The notes below the pieces were generated by a model that was given only the letters and a program-made list of their open reading frames with translations, was not told the DNA's origin and ran no database searches. Shown here in pieces: positions 17,857 to 27,317 of a DNA stretch of 64,000 nucleotides; within the stretch, counting starts at the first letter, position 1; the number at the start of each line of letters is the position of its first letter. Position numbers and translations under genes: made by a program. The stretch lies in the NCBI RefSeq assembly GCF_000315015.1, contig NZ_BAEP01000007.1, positions 91,184-155,183 of the forward strand. The letters are read 5' to 3'. The stretch comes from Paraglaciecola mesophila KMM 241 (GTDB lineage Bacteria > Pseudomonadota > Gammaproteobacteria > Enterobacterales > Alteromonadaceae).

Positions 17857-20121
17857 ATGCGCGCGAATTTTCACTTTATTTCTTTGGCTCGTCCAGCTCT
17901 GCTGTCGTTTGTATTCATCGCGTGTCAAAACGCCTTGGCAGCAGACACATTGGTCAAAACGCCTGAAGCCTATGAAGACGCGCTAAAAAGCGCTCAACCT
18001 GGTGACGCTATCATTTTGGCTAATGGTACATGGCAAAACTTTGAAATTTTACTCGAAGCCAAAGGCAACAAAGAGCATCCCATAACCCTACGTGGTGAAA
18101 CGCCCGGTAAAGTATTTCTTACTGGGCAGTCAAACTTGCGTTTAGCTGGTGAGCATCTCGTTGTTAGTGGGCTAGTCTTTAAAGATGGTTATACCCCCAC
18201 GGGGGAAGTCATTGCATTTCGCCGGAATAAAGACAAGCTAGCTAACCACAGTCGCGTAACCCAAGTCGTTATTGATAATTTCAGTAATCCTGAAAAATTC
18301 GAACAAGACAGCTGGGTGATGGTATATGGCAGGCATAATCGGTTTGACCATAATCACTTAGTGGGTAAGCGCAATAAAGGTGTGACGATGGCAGTGCGTT
18401 TGACTAGCGAGTCTAGCCAGCAAAATTATCATCGTATTGACCATAATTACTTCGGACCGCGCCCTATTTTGGGCTCTAACGGCGGTGAAACATTGCGTAT
18501 TGGTACGAGTCATCATTCATTAACGAATTCTTTCACTACCATCGAAAATAATTACTTTGACCGCTGTAACGGCGAAGTGGAAATCATCTCAAATAAGTCG
18601 GGCAAAAACAGTATCCGCAACAACGTATTTTTCGAATCTCGAGGCACGTTAACCTTACGCCACGGTAACGGTAATATTGTTGAAAATAACGTGTTCTTTG
18701 GTAATGGGGTTGATCATACGGGTGGCATACGGGTGATCAATCGTGATCAAATTATTCGAAATAACTACCTTGAAGGCTTAACTGGTTATCGCTTTGGCAG
18801 TGGCTTAACAGTGATGAATGGCGTACCGAATTCAAAAATTAATCGCTACCATCAAGTAGACAATGCCCTGATCGAAAACAACACTTTAGTTGATGTGGAG
18901 CATATTCAATTTGCTGCAGGCAGTGACAAAGAGCGTTCTGCAACGCCAGTTAACTCATTAGTGAGAAACAACTTGATCATGAATGTTCAGGGCACTGACG
19001 GAATAACCGTGTTTGATGATATCAGTGGCATTAAGTTTAAAGGTAATTTGCTTAATCAAGATGCAAAAGCGACCCTTGATAAAGGATTCGAGCAGGCCGA
19101 GATTACCCTGAAGCGCGCGGATAATGGACTATTGTATCCGGCGGATGAAGCACAGCGTAAGTTTGGTGTGAGCATTGATATCAAACCAGTTACCAAAAAT
19201 GACGTCGGCGTGAGTTGGTATCCTAAAGTGGAGCCAGACGTCGCCTTCGGGTCGGGAAAAACTATTTCTGTGACGCCAGGGGACAATACCTTGTTTGAGG
19301 CGGTCGCTTCTGCCGAGTCTGGTGACGTTTTAGTTCTGCAAGCTGGTGAGTACTGGGTTTCGAAAATACTAAAGTTAGACAAAACCCTTTCCATCCAAGC
19401 GGAAGATAAAGACACCGCTGTGATTTACCCTCAACGCTCTACGCTTATTGAAATCAATAATATGGGTAACTTAACATTGGATGGCGTGCAGGTTGATGCT
19501 AAGAATGCCCCTGATGCGGCAGGGAACACGCTTATTCGCACCACCCGTTTACCTATGCAACGCAACTACCGCGTGGTAATAAAAAATAGTACTTTCGAAA
19601 ACCTTAATATTAACCACTCCTATCACTTTTTTGATGTAGGTAATCGCAGTTTTGCAGACTACATTCAAGTAACTAATAGCCATTTTTCTCATATTACCGG
19701 TGACTTATTTCGCTTGAACAAAGAGACGGATGATCTGGGTATTTACAATGTTGAATATCTCACTATTGAGGATTCCACGGTAATGAACCTTGAAGGGGCG
19801 ATAGCCAAGGTCTATCGAGGTGGAACAGATGAAAGCACCTTTGGCCCTCATGTTGTGCTAAACAACAACACATTCAGTGAAATTGGCAAAGGCAAGCGTA
19901 ATAAGAGTGAAGCGAGTTTGATATTGCACGGTACTCAGGTGAATAAGGTAACGGCGAATAAGTTTATTAATTCAGCTCCTGTGATCTTTGAACTTACCGT
20001 TGGAGAGCCGAAAACTTGGATAACCGATAACGTATTTGAAGGGACGTCAGAACCCATCATCAAAGACCTATTTCCACTTAGCGGTGTAACGACAACAATA
20101 AGCGGCAATACAGTCCTTTAA
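17857..20121 (+). CDS. PL6-family alginate lyase, two-domain (AlyGC-like)
   Basis: Secreted parallel beta-helix lyase of polysaccharide lyase family 6 (chondroitinase-B fold). A signal peptide is followed by Ala-Ala-Asp near cleavage (QNALAADT). The catalytic domain holds the Lys-Arg pair EIISNKSGK and TLRHGN; they are 21 residues apart, the same spacing as the K220/R241 pair of AlyGC from Glaciecola chathamensis. A second beta-helix domain follows, giving the long two-domain layout of AlyGC, an exolytic calcium-dependent enzyme. The start is uncertain: the ATG at 17803 gives 18 more residues, but the one at 17857 gives a normal signal peptide; neither has a strong ribosome site. First gene of an operon with an MFS transporter and KDG kinase. 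Confidence 0.9.
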   Translation: MRANFHFISLARPALLSFVFIACQNALAADTLVKTPEAYEDALKSAQPGDAIILANGTWQNFEILLEAKGNKEHPITLRGETPGKVFLTGQSNLRLAGEHLVVSGLVFKDGYTPTGEVIAFRRNKDKLANHSRVTQVVIDNFSNPEKFEQDSWVMVYGRHNRFDHNHLVGKRNKGVTMAVRLTSESSQQNYHRIDHNYFGPRPILGSNGGETLRIGTSHHSLTNSFTTIENNYFDRCNGEVEIISNKSGKNSIRNNVFFESRGTLTLRHGNGNIVENNVFFGNGVDHTGGIRVINRDQIIRNNYLEGLTGYRFGSGLTVMNGVPNSKINRYHQVDNALIENNTLVDVEHIQFAAGSDKERSATPVNSLVRNNLIMNVQGTDGITVFDDISGIKFKGNLLNQDAKATLDKGFEQAEITLKRADNGLLYPADEAQRKFGVSIDIKPVTKNDVGVSWYPKVEPDVAFGSGKTISVTPGDNTLFEAVASAESGDVLVLQAGEYWVSKILKLDKTLSIQAEDKDTAVIYPQRSTLIEINNMGNLTLDGVQVDAKNAPDAAGNTLIRTTRLPMQRNYRVVIKNSTFENLNINHSYHFFDVGNRSFADYIQVTNSHFSHITGDLFRLNKETDDLGIYNVEYLTIEDSTVMNLEGAIAKVYRGGTDESTFGPHVVLNNNTFSEIGKGKRNKSEASLILHGTQVNKVTANKFINSAPVIFELTVGEPKTWITDNVFEGTSEPIIKDLFPLSGVTTTISGNTVL

Positions 20122-20178
20122 TCACTAAATGCGTTTTTTGGTCTAATAATGACGTTAGACAAACAAGAGTATAAAAAT

Positions 20179-21477
20179 ATGAAAATGAAAAATTTACGTT
20201 GGTGGGTAGTGTCTCTGGTTGCCCTAGCAACCGTGATTAACTACATAGATCGTTCTGCATTAAGCGTGCTTTGGCCTGATATCGTACAAGATCTCTTTCC
20301 AGAAAAATCAGATTTAGAACGTAAACAGATATACGCAAATATTTCGATTGTATTCATTTTATCTTATGCCTTTGGCCAAGCGATATTTGGTAAAATATTT
20401 GATTGGGTGGGTACTCGATTAGGCTTCGTTTTGTCTATTGGCGTGTGGTCTTTGGCAACTGCCGCTCATGCCTTTGCTCAGGGCGTACTAAGTTTCAGTA
20501 TATTTCGCGCCATTCTTGGTGTTGCAGAAGCAGGGAACTGGCCAGGTGCAGCTAAAAGTAATGCTGATTGGTTTCCAAGCAAAGAACGTGCGCTTGCCCA
20601 AGGGATTTTTAATTCAGGCGCCGCTATTGGCGGCATCATTGCGATCCCCCTTATTGCCTATTTGACCGTGTTTTTCAATTGGCAGATGGTGTTTGTTGTG
20701 ATCGGTTTGGTGGGTTTATTGTGGCTCGTTCCGTGGATTATTCTAGTAAAGGCTCCGCCGAAATCACATCCATGGATCACAGAAGATGAGCGAGCATACA
20801 TTTTAAGTGGTCAGCGCACAGTTGAGTCTGATACCACTAGCGAAGAAGACGAGTACAACCCAACCACAAAGGAGTTGCTGTCGCGCAAGCAAAGCTGGGG
20901 CGTGATTATTGCCTCTGCTGCGATTGATCCCATCTGGTGGTTGTTTGTTTTTTGGATCCCTATTTACTTGAACGAAGTGTACCAGATGGATGTAAAAGCC
21001 ATTGGTATATACGGCTGGGTGCCTTATGTAGGCGCTATGATTGGCGCGTGGTTTGGTGGTTTATTGGCGCAAAATCGAATTAAAGCGGGCTGGAATGTGG
21101 ACAAAACCCGCAAGCTCACCATTACCTTAGGTTGCCTGATCATGTTGCCCGCTTTATTAGCTATGGCTAACCCCGGCGGCCCAACGACTGCGGTTATCAT
21201 CATGGCTGTTATCTTGTTTGGTTTTCAAACAGCGATAGGTAACGTGCAAACGCTACCCAGTGATCTTTATGGTAAAAAAGCGGTGGGTACCTTATCTGGC
21301 TTTTCAGGTATGGCAGCAAAATTAGGTGCTTTGGGGTTAACTGCTTTAGTGCCGATTTTAACGGCCGACGGCAACTACACTCCGGCCTTCGTTATCGGTG
21401 CTTCTCTGGCTGTAATTGCGATGCTGGCGATTTGGGTATTAATCCCGAAAGTAGAGCCTTTAAAAAGCCAAAAATAG
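20179..21477 (+). CDS. MFS transporter, anion:cation symporter family (hexuronate/DEH uptake)
   Basis: About 432 residues with twelve predicted membrane helices, of the ACS branch of the major facilitator superfamily to which ExuT belongs. Typical signatures are NYIDRSALSVLWPDI near the start, GKIFDWVGTRLG in the first cytoplasmic loop and GVAEAGNWPGAAKSNADWFP in helix 4-5. It would import an unsaturated uronate or DEH across the inner membrane with protons. It lies 57 bases after the PL6 gene and 65 before kdgK. AAGAG at 20165-20169 supports ATG 20179; ATG 20149 is an alternative. Confidence 0.88.
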   Translation: MKMKNLRWWVVSLVALATVINYIDRSALSVLWPDIVQDLFPEKSDLERKQIYANISIVFILSYAFGQAIFGKIFDWVGTRLGFVLSIGVWSLATAAHAFAQGVLSFSIFRAILGVAEAGNWPGAAKSNADWFPSKERALAQGIFNSGAAIGGIIAIPLIAYLTVFFNWQMVFVVIGLVGLLWLVPWIILVKAPPKSHPWITEDERAYILSGQRTVESDTTSEEDEYNPTTKELLSRKQSWGVIIASAAIDPIWWLFVFWIPIYLNEVYQMDVKAIGIYGWVPYVGAMIGAWFGGLLAQNRIKAGWNVDKTRKLTITLGCLIMLPALLAMANPGGPTTAVIIMAVILFGFQTAIGNVQTLPSDLYGKKAVGTLSGFSGMAAKLGALGLTALVPILTADGNYTPAFVIGASLAVIAMLAIWVLIPKVEPLKSQK

Positions 21478-21542
21478 CTCATTTAAACAATATTGATCGA
21501 AGTTCGTAGGGCTTCTTTAATCACTTATACCCAGGGTGTGTT

Positions 21543-22469
21543 ATGCAAAAAGTTGTGTTGATAGGCGAGTGCATGTTGGAACTGCGCGAAGGTAAAGATG
21601 GTGTTATGCATCAGTCATTTGCAGGGGATGCATATAATACTGCGGTGTATCAGAAGCGTGGTTTTCCGAAGCAAAATGTATGCTTCATGAGCGCAATTGG
21701 CCAAGATGTGGTCAGTGACAAATTACTCCAGCACTGTGAAAAGGCATCTTTGAACACCCAGTACTTGTCACGCAAAAGTGAACAGAACCCTGGAGTTTAC
21801 ATGGTTCAAACCGACGAACACGGCGAGCGCTCATTCCTTTATTGGCGAGAAAACTCAGCCGCTCGCCAACTTATGCGCTACGTTGACAGTGAGATGGTCG
21901 ATTCCATGCTGGACAGTGATTTGGTATTTTTCTCAGGCATTTCATTGGCAGTGATACACCCGGATGATCGACCTGCATTTTGGGCAATGCTTAAAAAATT
22001 AAAAGAGAATGGGGTCAAATTAGCTTTTGATCCTAATTACCGCCCAAGACTGTGGGCCTCGCCAGAAGAAGCGCAACAGCAATTTCATTACGCTTATCAA
22101 CTGACAGATATCCTTTTACCTGGGATTGATGACTTCGCTCAGTTGTATGATTTAACGCAACTCAGTGAAATTCTAGAGTTTTGCCAGCCTTATGACATTC
22201 ACGAATTAGTCATAAAAAATGGTGCTAACAGCGTTTACTGTCAGTTAGGTAGTAATCTTATCCACCTCCCCATCGCACCAGTAGAGCATGTTGTTGACAC
22301 CACCTCTGCGGGCGACTCATTTAACGGTGTTTATCTTGGAGCCAGATTGGCAGGTAAAGAGATAGAGCATGCTGTGAGCCTAGCATCTAAGGCAGCGGCA
22401 ATCGTTATTCAGTACCCTGGCGCCATCACTCCTGAGTCAGAATTTATTGAGCGTCTTAATCAACAATAG
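21543..22469 (+). CDS. kdgK: 2-keto-3-deoxygluconate kinase (PfkB family)
   Basis: 308-residue ribokinase-family sugar kinase; phosphorylates KDG to KDPG for the Entner-Doudoroff aldolase step. The N-terminal sugar site begins IGECMLELREG, and the PfkB signature with the catalytic Asp is DTTSAGDSFNGVYLGARLAG near residues 254-273. Length and start match KdgK. Its position after an alginate lyase and uronate transporter supports KDG as substrate. No KDPG aldolase gene is present in the window. Confidence 0.92.
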   Translation: MQKVVLIGECMLELREGKDGVMHQSFAGDAYNTAVYQKRGFPKQNVCFMSAIGQDVVSDKLLQHCEKASLNTQYLSRKSEQNPGVYMVQTDEHGERSFLYWRENSAARQLMRYVDSEMVDSMLDSDLVFFSGISLAVIHPDDRPAFWAMLKKLKENGVKLAFDPNYRPRLWASPEEAQQQFHYAYQLTDILLPGIDDFAQLYDLTQLSEILEFCQPYDIHELVIKNGANSVYCQLGSNLIHLPIAPVEHVVDTTSAGDSFNGVYLGARLAGKEIEHAVSLASKAAAIVIQYPGAITPESEFIERLNQQ

Positions 22470-22555
22470 TTGACATTCATCACTGCAATTAATGTAAGTC
22501 TACGTTTTTATAACGATTTTTACATATTCTATATAACTAAACTGAATTATTAACT

Positions 22556-22586
22556 TGCACTCGAGCAGTGCATAGTTTGTGCACTG
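22556..22586 (+). promoter_or_regulatory. Dyad upstream of pntA
   Basis: CAGTGCA (22566-22572) and TGCACTG (22580-22586) form a perfect 7-base dyad, and a third GCACT copy lies at 22558-22562. It ends about 35 bases before the pntA ATG, so it may be an operator or a leader hairpin. Confidence 0.4.
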
Positions 22587-22621
22587 TTGTGAGTCAAATT
22601 GTAACAAAACTTGGAGGGCCT

Positions 22622-23791
22622 ATGCCTATTATTGCATTTCCGGCTGAAATGAAAGCAGGTGAAAAACGCTGTGCGCTTTTACCTGTTAACGTAAAGGCAT
22701 ACAAATTACTGGGTGCTGATGTGCTGATCGAATCTGGCTTAGGTCAGCATATTAACGTTACTGATAATGAATATGTAGAGGCGGGGGCGAGTGTTGCTGC
22801 CAACCGCGGTGAGTTGTTGAACAAAGGCGACATTGTTCTGAGTTTGCACAAGCTCAGTGCTGACGAAGTCTCGTTGTTAAAGCAAGACGCACTTGTGGTG
22901 AGTTACTTGGACCCTTTCAATGAACCCACATTCGTGGATACCTTATGCCAAAAGGGTGTAACCAGTATCAGCATGGAAATGATCCCGCGTATTAGCCGTT
23001 GTCAAAAGATGGATGCGCTAAGCTCCCAGGCCAGTTTGGCGGGCTATGTGATGGTTATGCAAGCCGTAAATACTTTACCTACTGTACTGCCCATGATGAT
23101 GACGCCCGCGGGTACATTAAAGCCAGCTAAGGTATTTATTATTGGCGCTGGTGTCGCTGGGTTACAAGCAATCGCGACCGCGAAACGCTTAGGGGCAAGT
23201 GTAACTGCATTCGATACGCGTACCGTGGTAGCAGAGCAAGTACGTTCGTTAGGCGCTAAGTTTTTGGACATTGATTTAGGCGAAACAGGGGAAACCGGAC
23301 AAGGTTATGCCCAAGCACTGACACCTGAGCAAATGCAAATTCAACAACGTGAGCAAGCCAAATGTATTTCTGATTCAGATATTGTGATCACCACTGCACA
23401 ACTGTTCGGACGTAAGCCTCCAGTGCTGATTAACCATGAAACAATAGCGTCTATGCGCCCAGGCAGTGTGATTGTTGATATGGCTGCTGAGACTGGCGGC
23501 AACGTTCAAGGCAGCGTATCAGGGGAAACAGTTAGTATTCATGGTGTGAATGTTATCGGTACAGGCGCATGGGCAAATGGCGTAGCAAAACACGCAACTC
23601 AGATGTATGCCGCTAACTTATATAACTTGATCAGCGAGTTTTGGTCGAAAGACGATAACCGCTTCGCTTTGGATATCGAAGATGAAGTGCAATCGGGTTG
23701 TATTATCACCTATCAAGGCAAGGTGGTGAACACCATGATCAGTGATTTTTATGCATCTCAAAAACAAACTACAAAAGACGGGGTAGCGTAA
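22622..23791 (+). CDS. pntA: NAD(P) transhydrogenase subunit alpha 1 (soluble NAD(H)-binding)
   Basis: 389-residue NAD(H)-binding domain I of the proton-translocating transhydrogenase in its three-subunit form, where alpha is split into a soluble and a membrane part. It shows the alanine-dehydrogenase-like N-terminus (FPAEMKAGEKRCALLP) and the Rossmann loop GAGVAGLQAIATAKRLGA near residue 173. The ATG at 22622 is chosen because GGAGGG precedes it at 22613-22618. The stop overlaps the next start (TAATG). The complex uses proton entry to drive NADPH formation from NADH; placement behind kdgK suggests it serves reductant balance during uronate use. Confidence 0.92.
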   Translation: MPIIAFPAEMKAGEKRCALLPVNVKAYKLLGADVLIESGLGQHINVTDNEYVEAGASVAANRGELLNKGDIVLSLHKLSADEVSLLKQDALVVSYLDPFNEPTFVDTLCQKGVTSISMEMIPRISRCQKMDALSSQASLAGYVMVMQAVNTLPTVLPMMMTPAGTLKPAKVFIIGAGVAGLQAIATAKRLGASVTAFDTRTVVAEQVRSLGAKFLDIDLGETGETGQGYAQALTPEQMQIQQREQAKCISDSDIVITTAQLFGRKPPVLINHETIASMRPGSVIVDMAAETGGNVQGSVSGETVSIHGVNVIGTGAWANGVAKHATQMYAANLYNLISEFWSKDDNRFALDIEDEVQSGCIITYQGKVVNTMISDFYASQKQTTKDGVA

Positions 23792-24072
23792 TGGAAGCCA
23801 TTTATTTGCTATTTATTTTATTGCTGTCGATTTTCGTCGGCTTCGAACTAATTCAAAAAGTGCCTGCTACTTTGCATACGCCCTTGATGTCTGGGGCGAA
23901 TGCGATTTCTGGGATCACAGTGGTGGGTGCTCTGGCCTTAGCTGGAGATGAAACCTTGGGTGAATATGCCATGTACTTGGGTGCGTTTGCCGTATTTTTG
24001 GCGACGATTAACGTTGTGGGTGGCTACTTGGTCACCGATAGAATGTTAGCCATGTTCAAGAAAAAGCAGTAG
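23791..24072 (+). CDS. pntAB: NAD(P) transhydrogenase subunit alpha 2 (membrane)
   Basis: 93-residue membrane subunit with three hydrophobic segments (about 2-18, 34-52, 60-82) and the family segment QKVPATLHTPLMSGANAISG. Its start overlaps the pntA stop by one base (TAATG), implying translational coupling. Confidence 0.92.
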   Translation: MEAIYLLFILLLSIFVGFELIQKVPATLHTPLMSGANAISGITVVGALALAGDETLGEYAMYLGAFAVFLATINVVGGYLVTDRMLAMFKKKQ

Positions 24073-24084
24073 GTGGAACAAGAT

Positions 24085-25470
24085 ATGACATCAAATATAG
24101 ATTTAGTGATAAATTTCACTTATGTAATTTCTGCAGCCTTATTCATATTCGGCTTAAAACTTCTTGGTCACCCATCAAGCGCCCGTAAAGGCAACCTTGT
24201 TTCTGCTGTCGCCATGTTATTGGCAATAGTAGTAACCTTACTTGATAACAATATTGTGAATTTCCAATGGATTGCCATCGCCATGCTTGCTGGTGGTGTT
24301 GTTGGGTTCTTTGCCGCGCGCCTAGTGGCCATGACAGACATGCCTGAAATGGTGTCTTTGCTAAATGGTGTGGGCGGCTTAGCCAGTGTATTTGTTGCTT
24401 GGGCGACCATTCAAAGTGGTGCCGGGTTAACCGCCTTTATCTTAATCGTTACCTTTTTAGCACTGTTGATAGGTGGCGTGACATTCTCAGGCAGTATTGT
24501 TGCCTGGGCCAAGTTGAGTGAGCGTATCACGGGCCGTGCGGTGACGTTTAGCGGCCAAGCCATTGTTAACGTGATTATCGTTTTGGCGATAGTCGCCACT
24601 GGGTACGCCTTTGTTGCACAGCCCGATTTTGCCTTATCGTCAGCAGAGGTTTTGTATGTTGCTTTAGCGTTATCCTTGCTATTTGGCATCATGTTGGTTC
24701 TGCCTATCGGCGGCGCTGATATGCCTGTGGTTATCTCATTGCTTAACAGTTATTCAGGTTTAGCGGCTTGTGCAGCCGGTTTTGCACTGCAAAACAATAT
24801 CCTAATTGTTGCAGGTTCTCTGGTAGGGGCAAGCGGTATCATTCTGACCAATATCATGTGTAAAGCGATGAATCGTTCATTGAGTAACGTACTGTTCTCA
24901 GGCTTTATGGCGGTGCATAAATCCGACATGGTTATCGAAGGGGAAGTGAAACCTCTTTCCGCTGACGATGCCTTCTATGTATTAGAAGCCGCGCAGTCAG
25001 TAGTGGTTATTCCTGGCTACGGTATGGCGGTTGCACAAGCACAACACGTAATGAAAGAGTTGCAAATTCAGCTTGAAGAAAACGATTGTGAAGTAGCTTA
25101 TGCTATTCACCCTGTTGCTGGGCGTATGCCTGGGCACATGAACGTACTTCTTGCTGAAGCTGACGTTTCTTATGAGCATCTGTTCGAGATGGACGATATT
25201 AATAAGCGCATTGAAAACTTCGATGTGGCTATGGTTATCGGTGCGAACGACGTGGTTAATCCGGCCGCTCGTGAAATGAAAGGCAGCCCTATATACGGTA
25301 TGCCAGTTATTAATGCTGACCTAGCTAAGAACGTATTTGTACTTAAACGTGGCATGGCGTCAGGCTTTGCGGGTATCGATAATCCACTATTCTTTAAACC
25401 CAATACACGCATGATATTCGGTGATGCAAAAGAAACACTGAGCAGTATCGTTAGGCAGTTTAATGATTAG
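24085..25470 (+). CDS. pntB: NAD(P) transhydrogenase subunit beta
   Basis: About 461 residues: a multi-helix membrane domain (about 1-265) and the C-terminal NADP(H)-binding domain III with VIPGYGMAVAQAQH (about 310-323) and VIGANDVVNPAA. AGGTGGA at 24071-24077 fits ATG 24085 rather than the GTG at 24073. Last gene of the pnt operon, ended by a strong terminator. Confidence 0.93.
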   Translation: MTSNIDLVINFTYVISAALFIFGLKLLGHPSSARKGNLVSAVAMLLAIVVTLLDNNIVNFQWIAIAMLAGGVVGFFAARLVAMTDMPEMVSLLNGVGGLASVFVAWATIQSGAGLTAFILIVTFLALLIGGVTFSGSIVAWAKLSERITGRAVTFSGQAIVNVIIVLAIVATGYAFVAQPDFALSSAEVLYVALALSLLFGIMLVLPIGGADMPVVISLLNSYSGLAACAAGFALQNNILIVAGSLVGASGIILTNIMCKAMNRSLSNVLFSGFMAVHKSDMVIEGEVKPLSADDAFYVLEAAQSVVVIPGYGMAVAQAQHVMKELQIQLEENDCEVAYAIHPVAGRMPGHMNVLLAEADVSYEHLFEMDDINKRIENFDVAMVIGANDVVNPAAREMKGSPIYGMPVINADLAKNVFVLKRGMASGFAGIDNPLFFKPNTRMIFGDAKETLSSIVRQFND

Positions 25471-25511
25471 TCTGCCTTTGTTTGGATGATTTAAAATCAC
25501 TCCAACCAATG

Positions 25512-25552
25512 AAAAGCCCTCTTGGCACTAGTATGCCAAGAGGGCTTTTTTA
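25512..25552. terminator. Strong bidirectional terminator after pntB
   Basis: Perfect 16-base-pair stem AAAAGCCCTCTTGGCA / TGCCAAGAGGGCTTTT, six-base loop, T-run; lies between convergent pntB and the lipoprotein gene. Confidence 0.93.
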
Positions 25553-25563
25553 TGTGCATTTGA

Positions 25564-25616
25564 TACCAACTCAATTAAATATTTAGCCACTCAGCAAAAA
25601 TTTAATGGAATTGGTA
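25564..25616. repeat. Imperfect inverted repeat, dispersed-repeat-like
   Basis: TACCAACTCAATTAAAT (25564-25580) and ATTTAATGGAATTGGTA (25600-25616) pair at 14 of 17 positions around a 19-base spacer. Short palindromic elements with a TACCAATTCCATTAAAT-like end are, as far as I recall, common between genes in Alteromonadales and relatives, so this may be a dispersed non-autonomous element. A second copy was not found in this window. Confidence 0.45.
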
Positions 25617-25623
25617 CGATTGT

Positions 25624-26034
25624 TTATCGACTTTCGAAATTCGCTAGCTTCTCGCGGTATGGCGTGCACCCTTCATAAGCTTCTTTATAATGCCACTGCT
25701 CTATAATTTTTTTCTTATCTGTGATGACGGTTAACGCACATTCAACATTGACTTGTGAAGGCTGCATCATGTCTTTGGCGATAAGGGGATCTTGGCCTTC
25801 TAAACCGTTTGCGTGCTCTGTCTCGGTCACCAAACCAATATGATTACGTTCAATGTGAAAGGTATGAATGATTTTATTATCAACCAACTCTATATCATCA
25901 GGGAAACCAATCACGCTAAAAAGCTGATTAACAGGTTGCCCCTTGAATGGCGTTAAGCCATCTTCTAATGGTATCAACGTGGCGCATCCAAATAATGCTA
26001 GAGGAGCAAGTATTAAGGAAAAATAGTGTTTCAT
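25624..26034 (-). CDS. Small hypothetical lipoprotein
   Basis: 136 residues with a lipoprotein signal peptide: basic n-region, hydrophobic stretch, and lipobox LFGC with C17. The mature part (PFKGQPVNQLFSVIGFPDD) resembles small outer-membrane lipoproteins of unknown function seen in gammaproteobacteria. Two further cysteines are present near residues 97 and 122. No function is assigned, and the gene stands alone between convergent and divergent neighbours. Confidence 0.75.
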   Translation of the reverse strand: MKHYFSLILAPLALFGCATLIPLEDGLTPFKGQPVNQLFSVIGFPDDIELVDNKIIHTFHIERNHIGLVTETEHANGLEGQDPLIAKDMMQPSQVNVECALTVITDKKKIIEQWHYKEAYEGCTPYREKLANFESR

Positions 26035-26228
26035 AAAGCGGCGTATTCTCAGTAGGTAAAGGCTGTTTAAAAGACAGAGTTTGCACGCTCAAGTTCAATT
26101 AATGCAAGCGTGCTAGAGCAATAAAACTAAACATTTACACTTTGCATACTTTGATTGAGGAAATGAAAGACAATTAGATTTGTGATAGTTATATCGCAAC
26201 GTTAGAAATTGGATCAATAACTCAGATC

Positions 26229-27176
26229 ATGGCTCAAGTAAAAGAAACAAAGCGCGCGCATACTCATTCTGAGCACGGACATCCAGAGCATGGGCATTCT
26301 CACCACGGGCACCATCATTTCGACCCTTCATCAGATCGTATTGGCTGGGCATTTCTGCTCAATGTCACCTTTACTATTATTGAGTTCATTGGCGGTTGGT
26401 TAACCAACAGTACCGCAATCATGGCGGATGCCGTACATGATTTAGGCGATAGTCTGTCTATTGGCACTGCTTGGTTTTTACAGCGCGCGGGCAATAAACA
26501 AGCGACTGAGCGATTTTCTTATGGCTTTAAGCGACTGTCATTGTTAGCTGCCATGCTTAACGGGGTTGTGCTGGTGTGCGGTTCGATATGGGTGCTGATT
26601 GAAAGCATACCGCGCTTGTTTGCCCCAGAAATGCCTCACACTGAGGGAATGTTTCTACTTGCCTTACTAGGCGTTGGCGTAAATGGGTTTGCTGCTTACA
26701 AATTAAGTGCAGGAAATACGCTTAATGAGCGCGTGCTAAATTGGCACTTAATTGAAGATGTTATGGGTTGGGTAGCGGTGCTGATAGTGTCAGTGGTGTT
26801 GATGTTTGTTAATTTGCCCATTCTGGATCCGTTGCTTTCTATCGCGTTTACCTTATTCATTTTGTATAACGTTGTGCGCAACATTAACTTGACCCTTGGG
26901 CTATTTTTACAAGGCGCACCCGATGAGCAGATTCAATTGCAAATTAAAAAAAGGTTACAACAAATAGAGTTTGTTGAAGATATTCACCATCTACATTTCT
27001 GGTCATTAGACGGTGAACAACACGTGCTAACTGCGCATCTGGTGTTGAAGCAACTACTACAGCCTGAGCAACTCGTGGCGATTAAATGTGAAGTGGCAGA
27101 GTGCTTAAGTGAATACAAGCTTTCCCATACCACTATTGAATTTGAGTTTCCTGAAGAAGCATGTCGAGATGACTAA
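26229..27176 (+). CDS. Cation diffusion facilitator, zinc exporter (ZitB/CzcD type)
   Basis: 315-residue inner-membrane CDF protein that exports zinc or related divalent ions against protons. The N-terminus is His-rich (residues about 11-30, mostly His, Gly, Ser and Glu), followed by six helices. The metal site in TM2 is ADAVHDLGDS and in TM5 HLIEDVMGW, both with the expected His/Asp pairs. A short C-terminal cytoplasmic domain (about 225-315) follows. The His-rich tail is a metal-binding feature common in ZitB-like proteins. Confidence 0.9.
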   Translation: MAQVKETKRAHTHSEHGHPEHGHSHHGHHHFDPSSDRIGWAFLLNVTFTIIEFIGGWLTNSTAIMADAVHDLGDSLSIGTAWFLQRAGNKQATERFSYGFKRLSLLAAMLNGVVLVCGSIWVLIESIPRLFAPEMPHTEGMFLLALLGVGVNGFAAYKLSAGNTLNERVLNWHLIEDVMGWVAVLIVSVVLMFVNLPILDPLLSIAFTLFILYNVVRNINLTLGLFLQGAPDEQIQLQIKKRLQQIEFVEDIHHLHFWSLDGEQHVLTAHLVLKQLLQPEQLVAIKCEVAECLSEYKLSHTTIEFEFPEEACRDD

Positions 27177-27221
27177 TCTTGCTTAATCATTAATACACTC
27201 GCTATGCTAGGCCAATAAAAG

Positions 27222-27262
27222 AAAAAAGGGTGATTGCCTATTGATGGTAATCCCCCTTTTTA
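27222..27262. terminator. Bidirectional terminator
   Basis: AAAAAGGGTGATTGCC / GGTAATCCCCCTTTTT pair with two G-T wobbles around a 7-base loop; between convergent CDF and PL17 genes. Confidence 0.85.
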
Positions 27263-27317
27263 TTGACTGTTGACTCGTTAAAAAGCAAAAACTAACTCAT
27301 CAGACTCAGGTATATAA

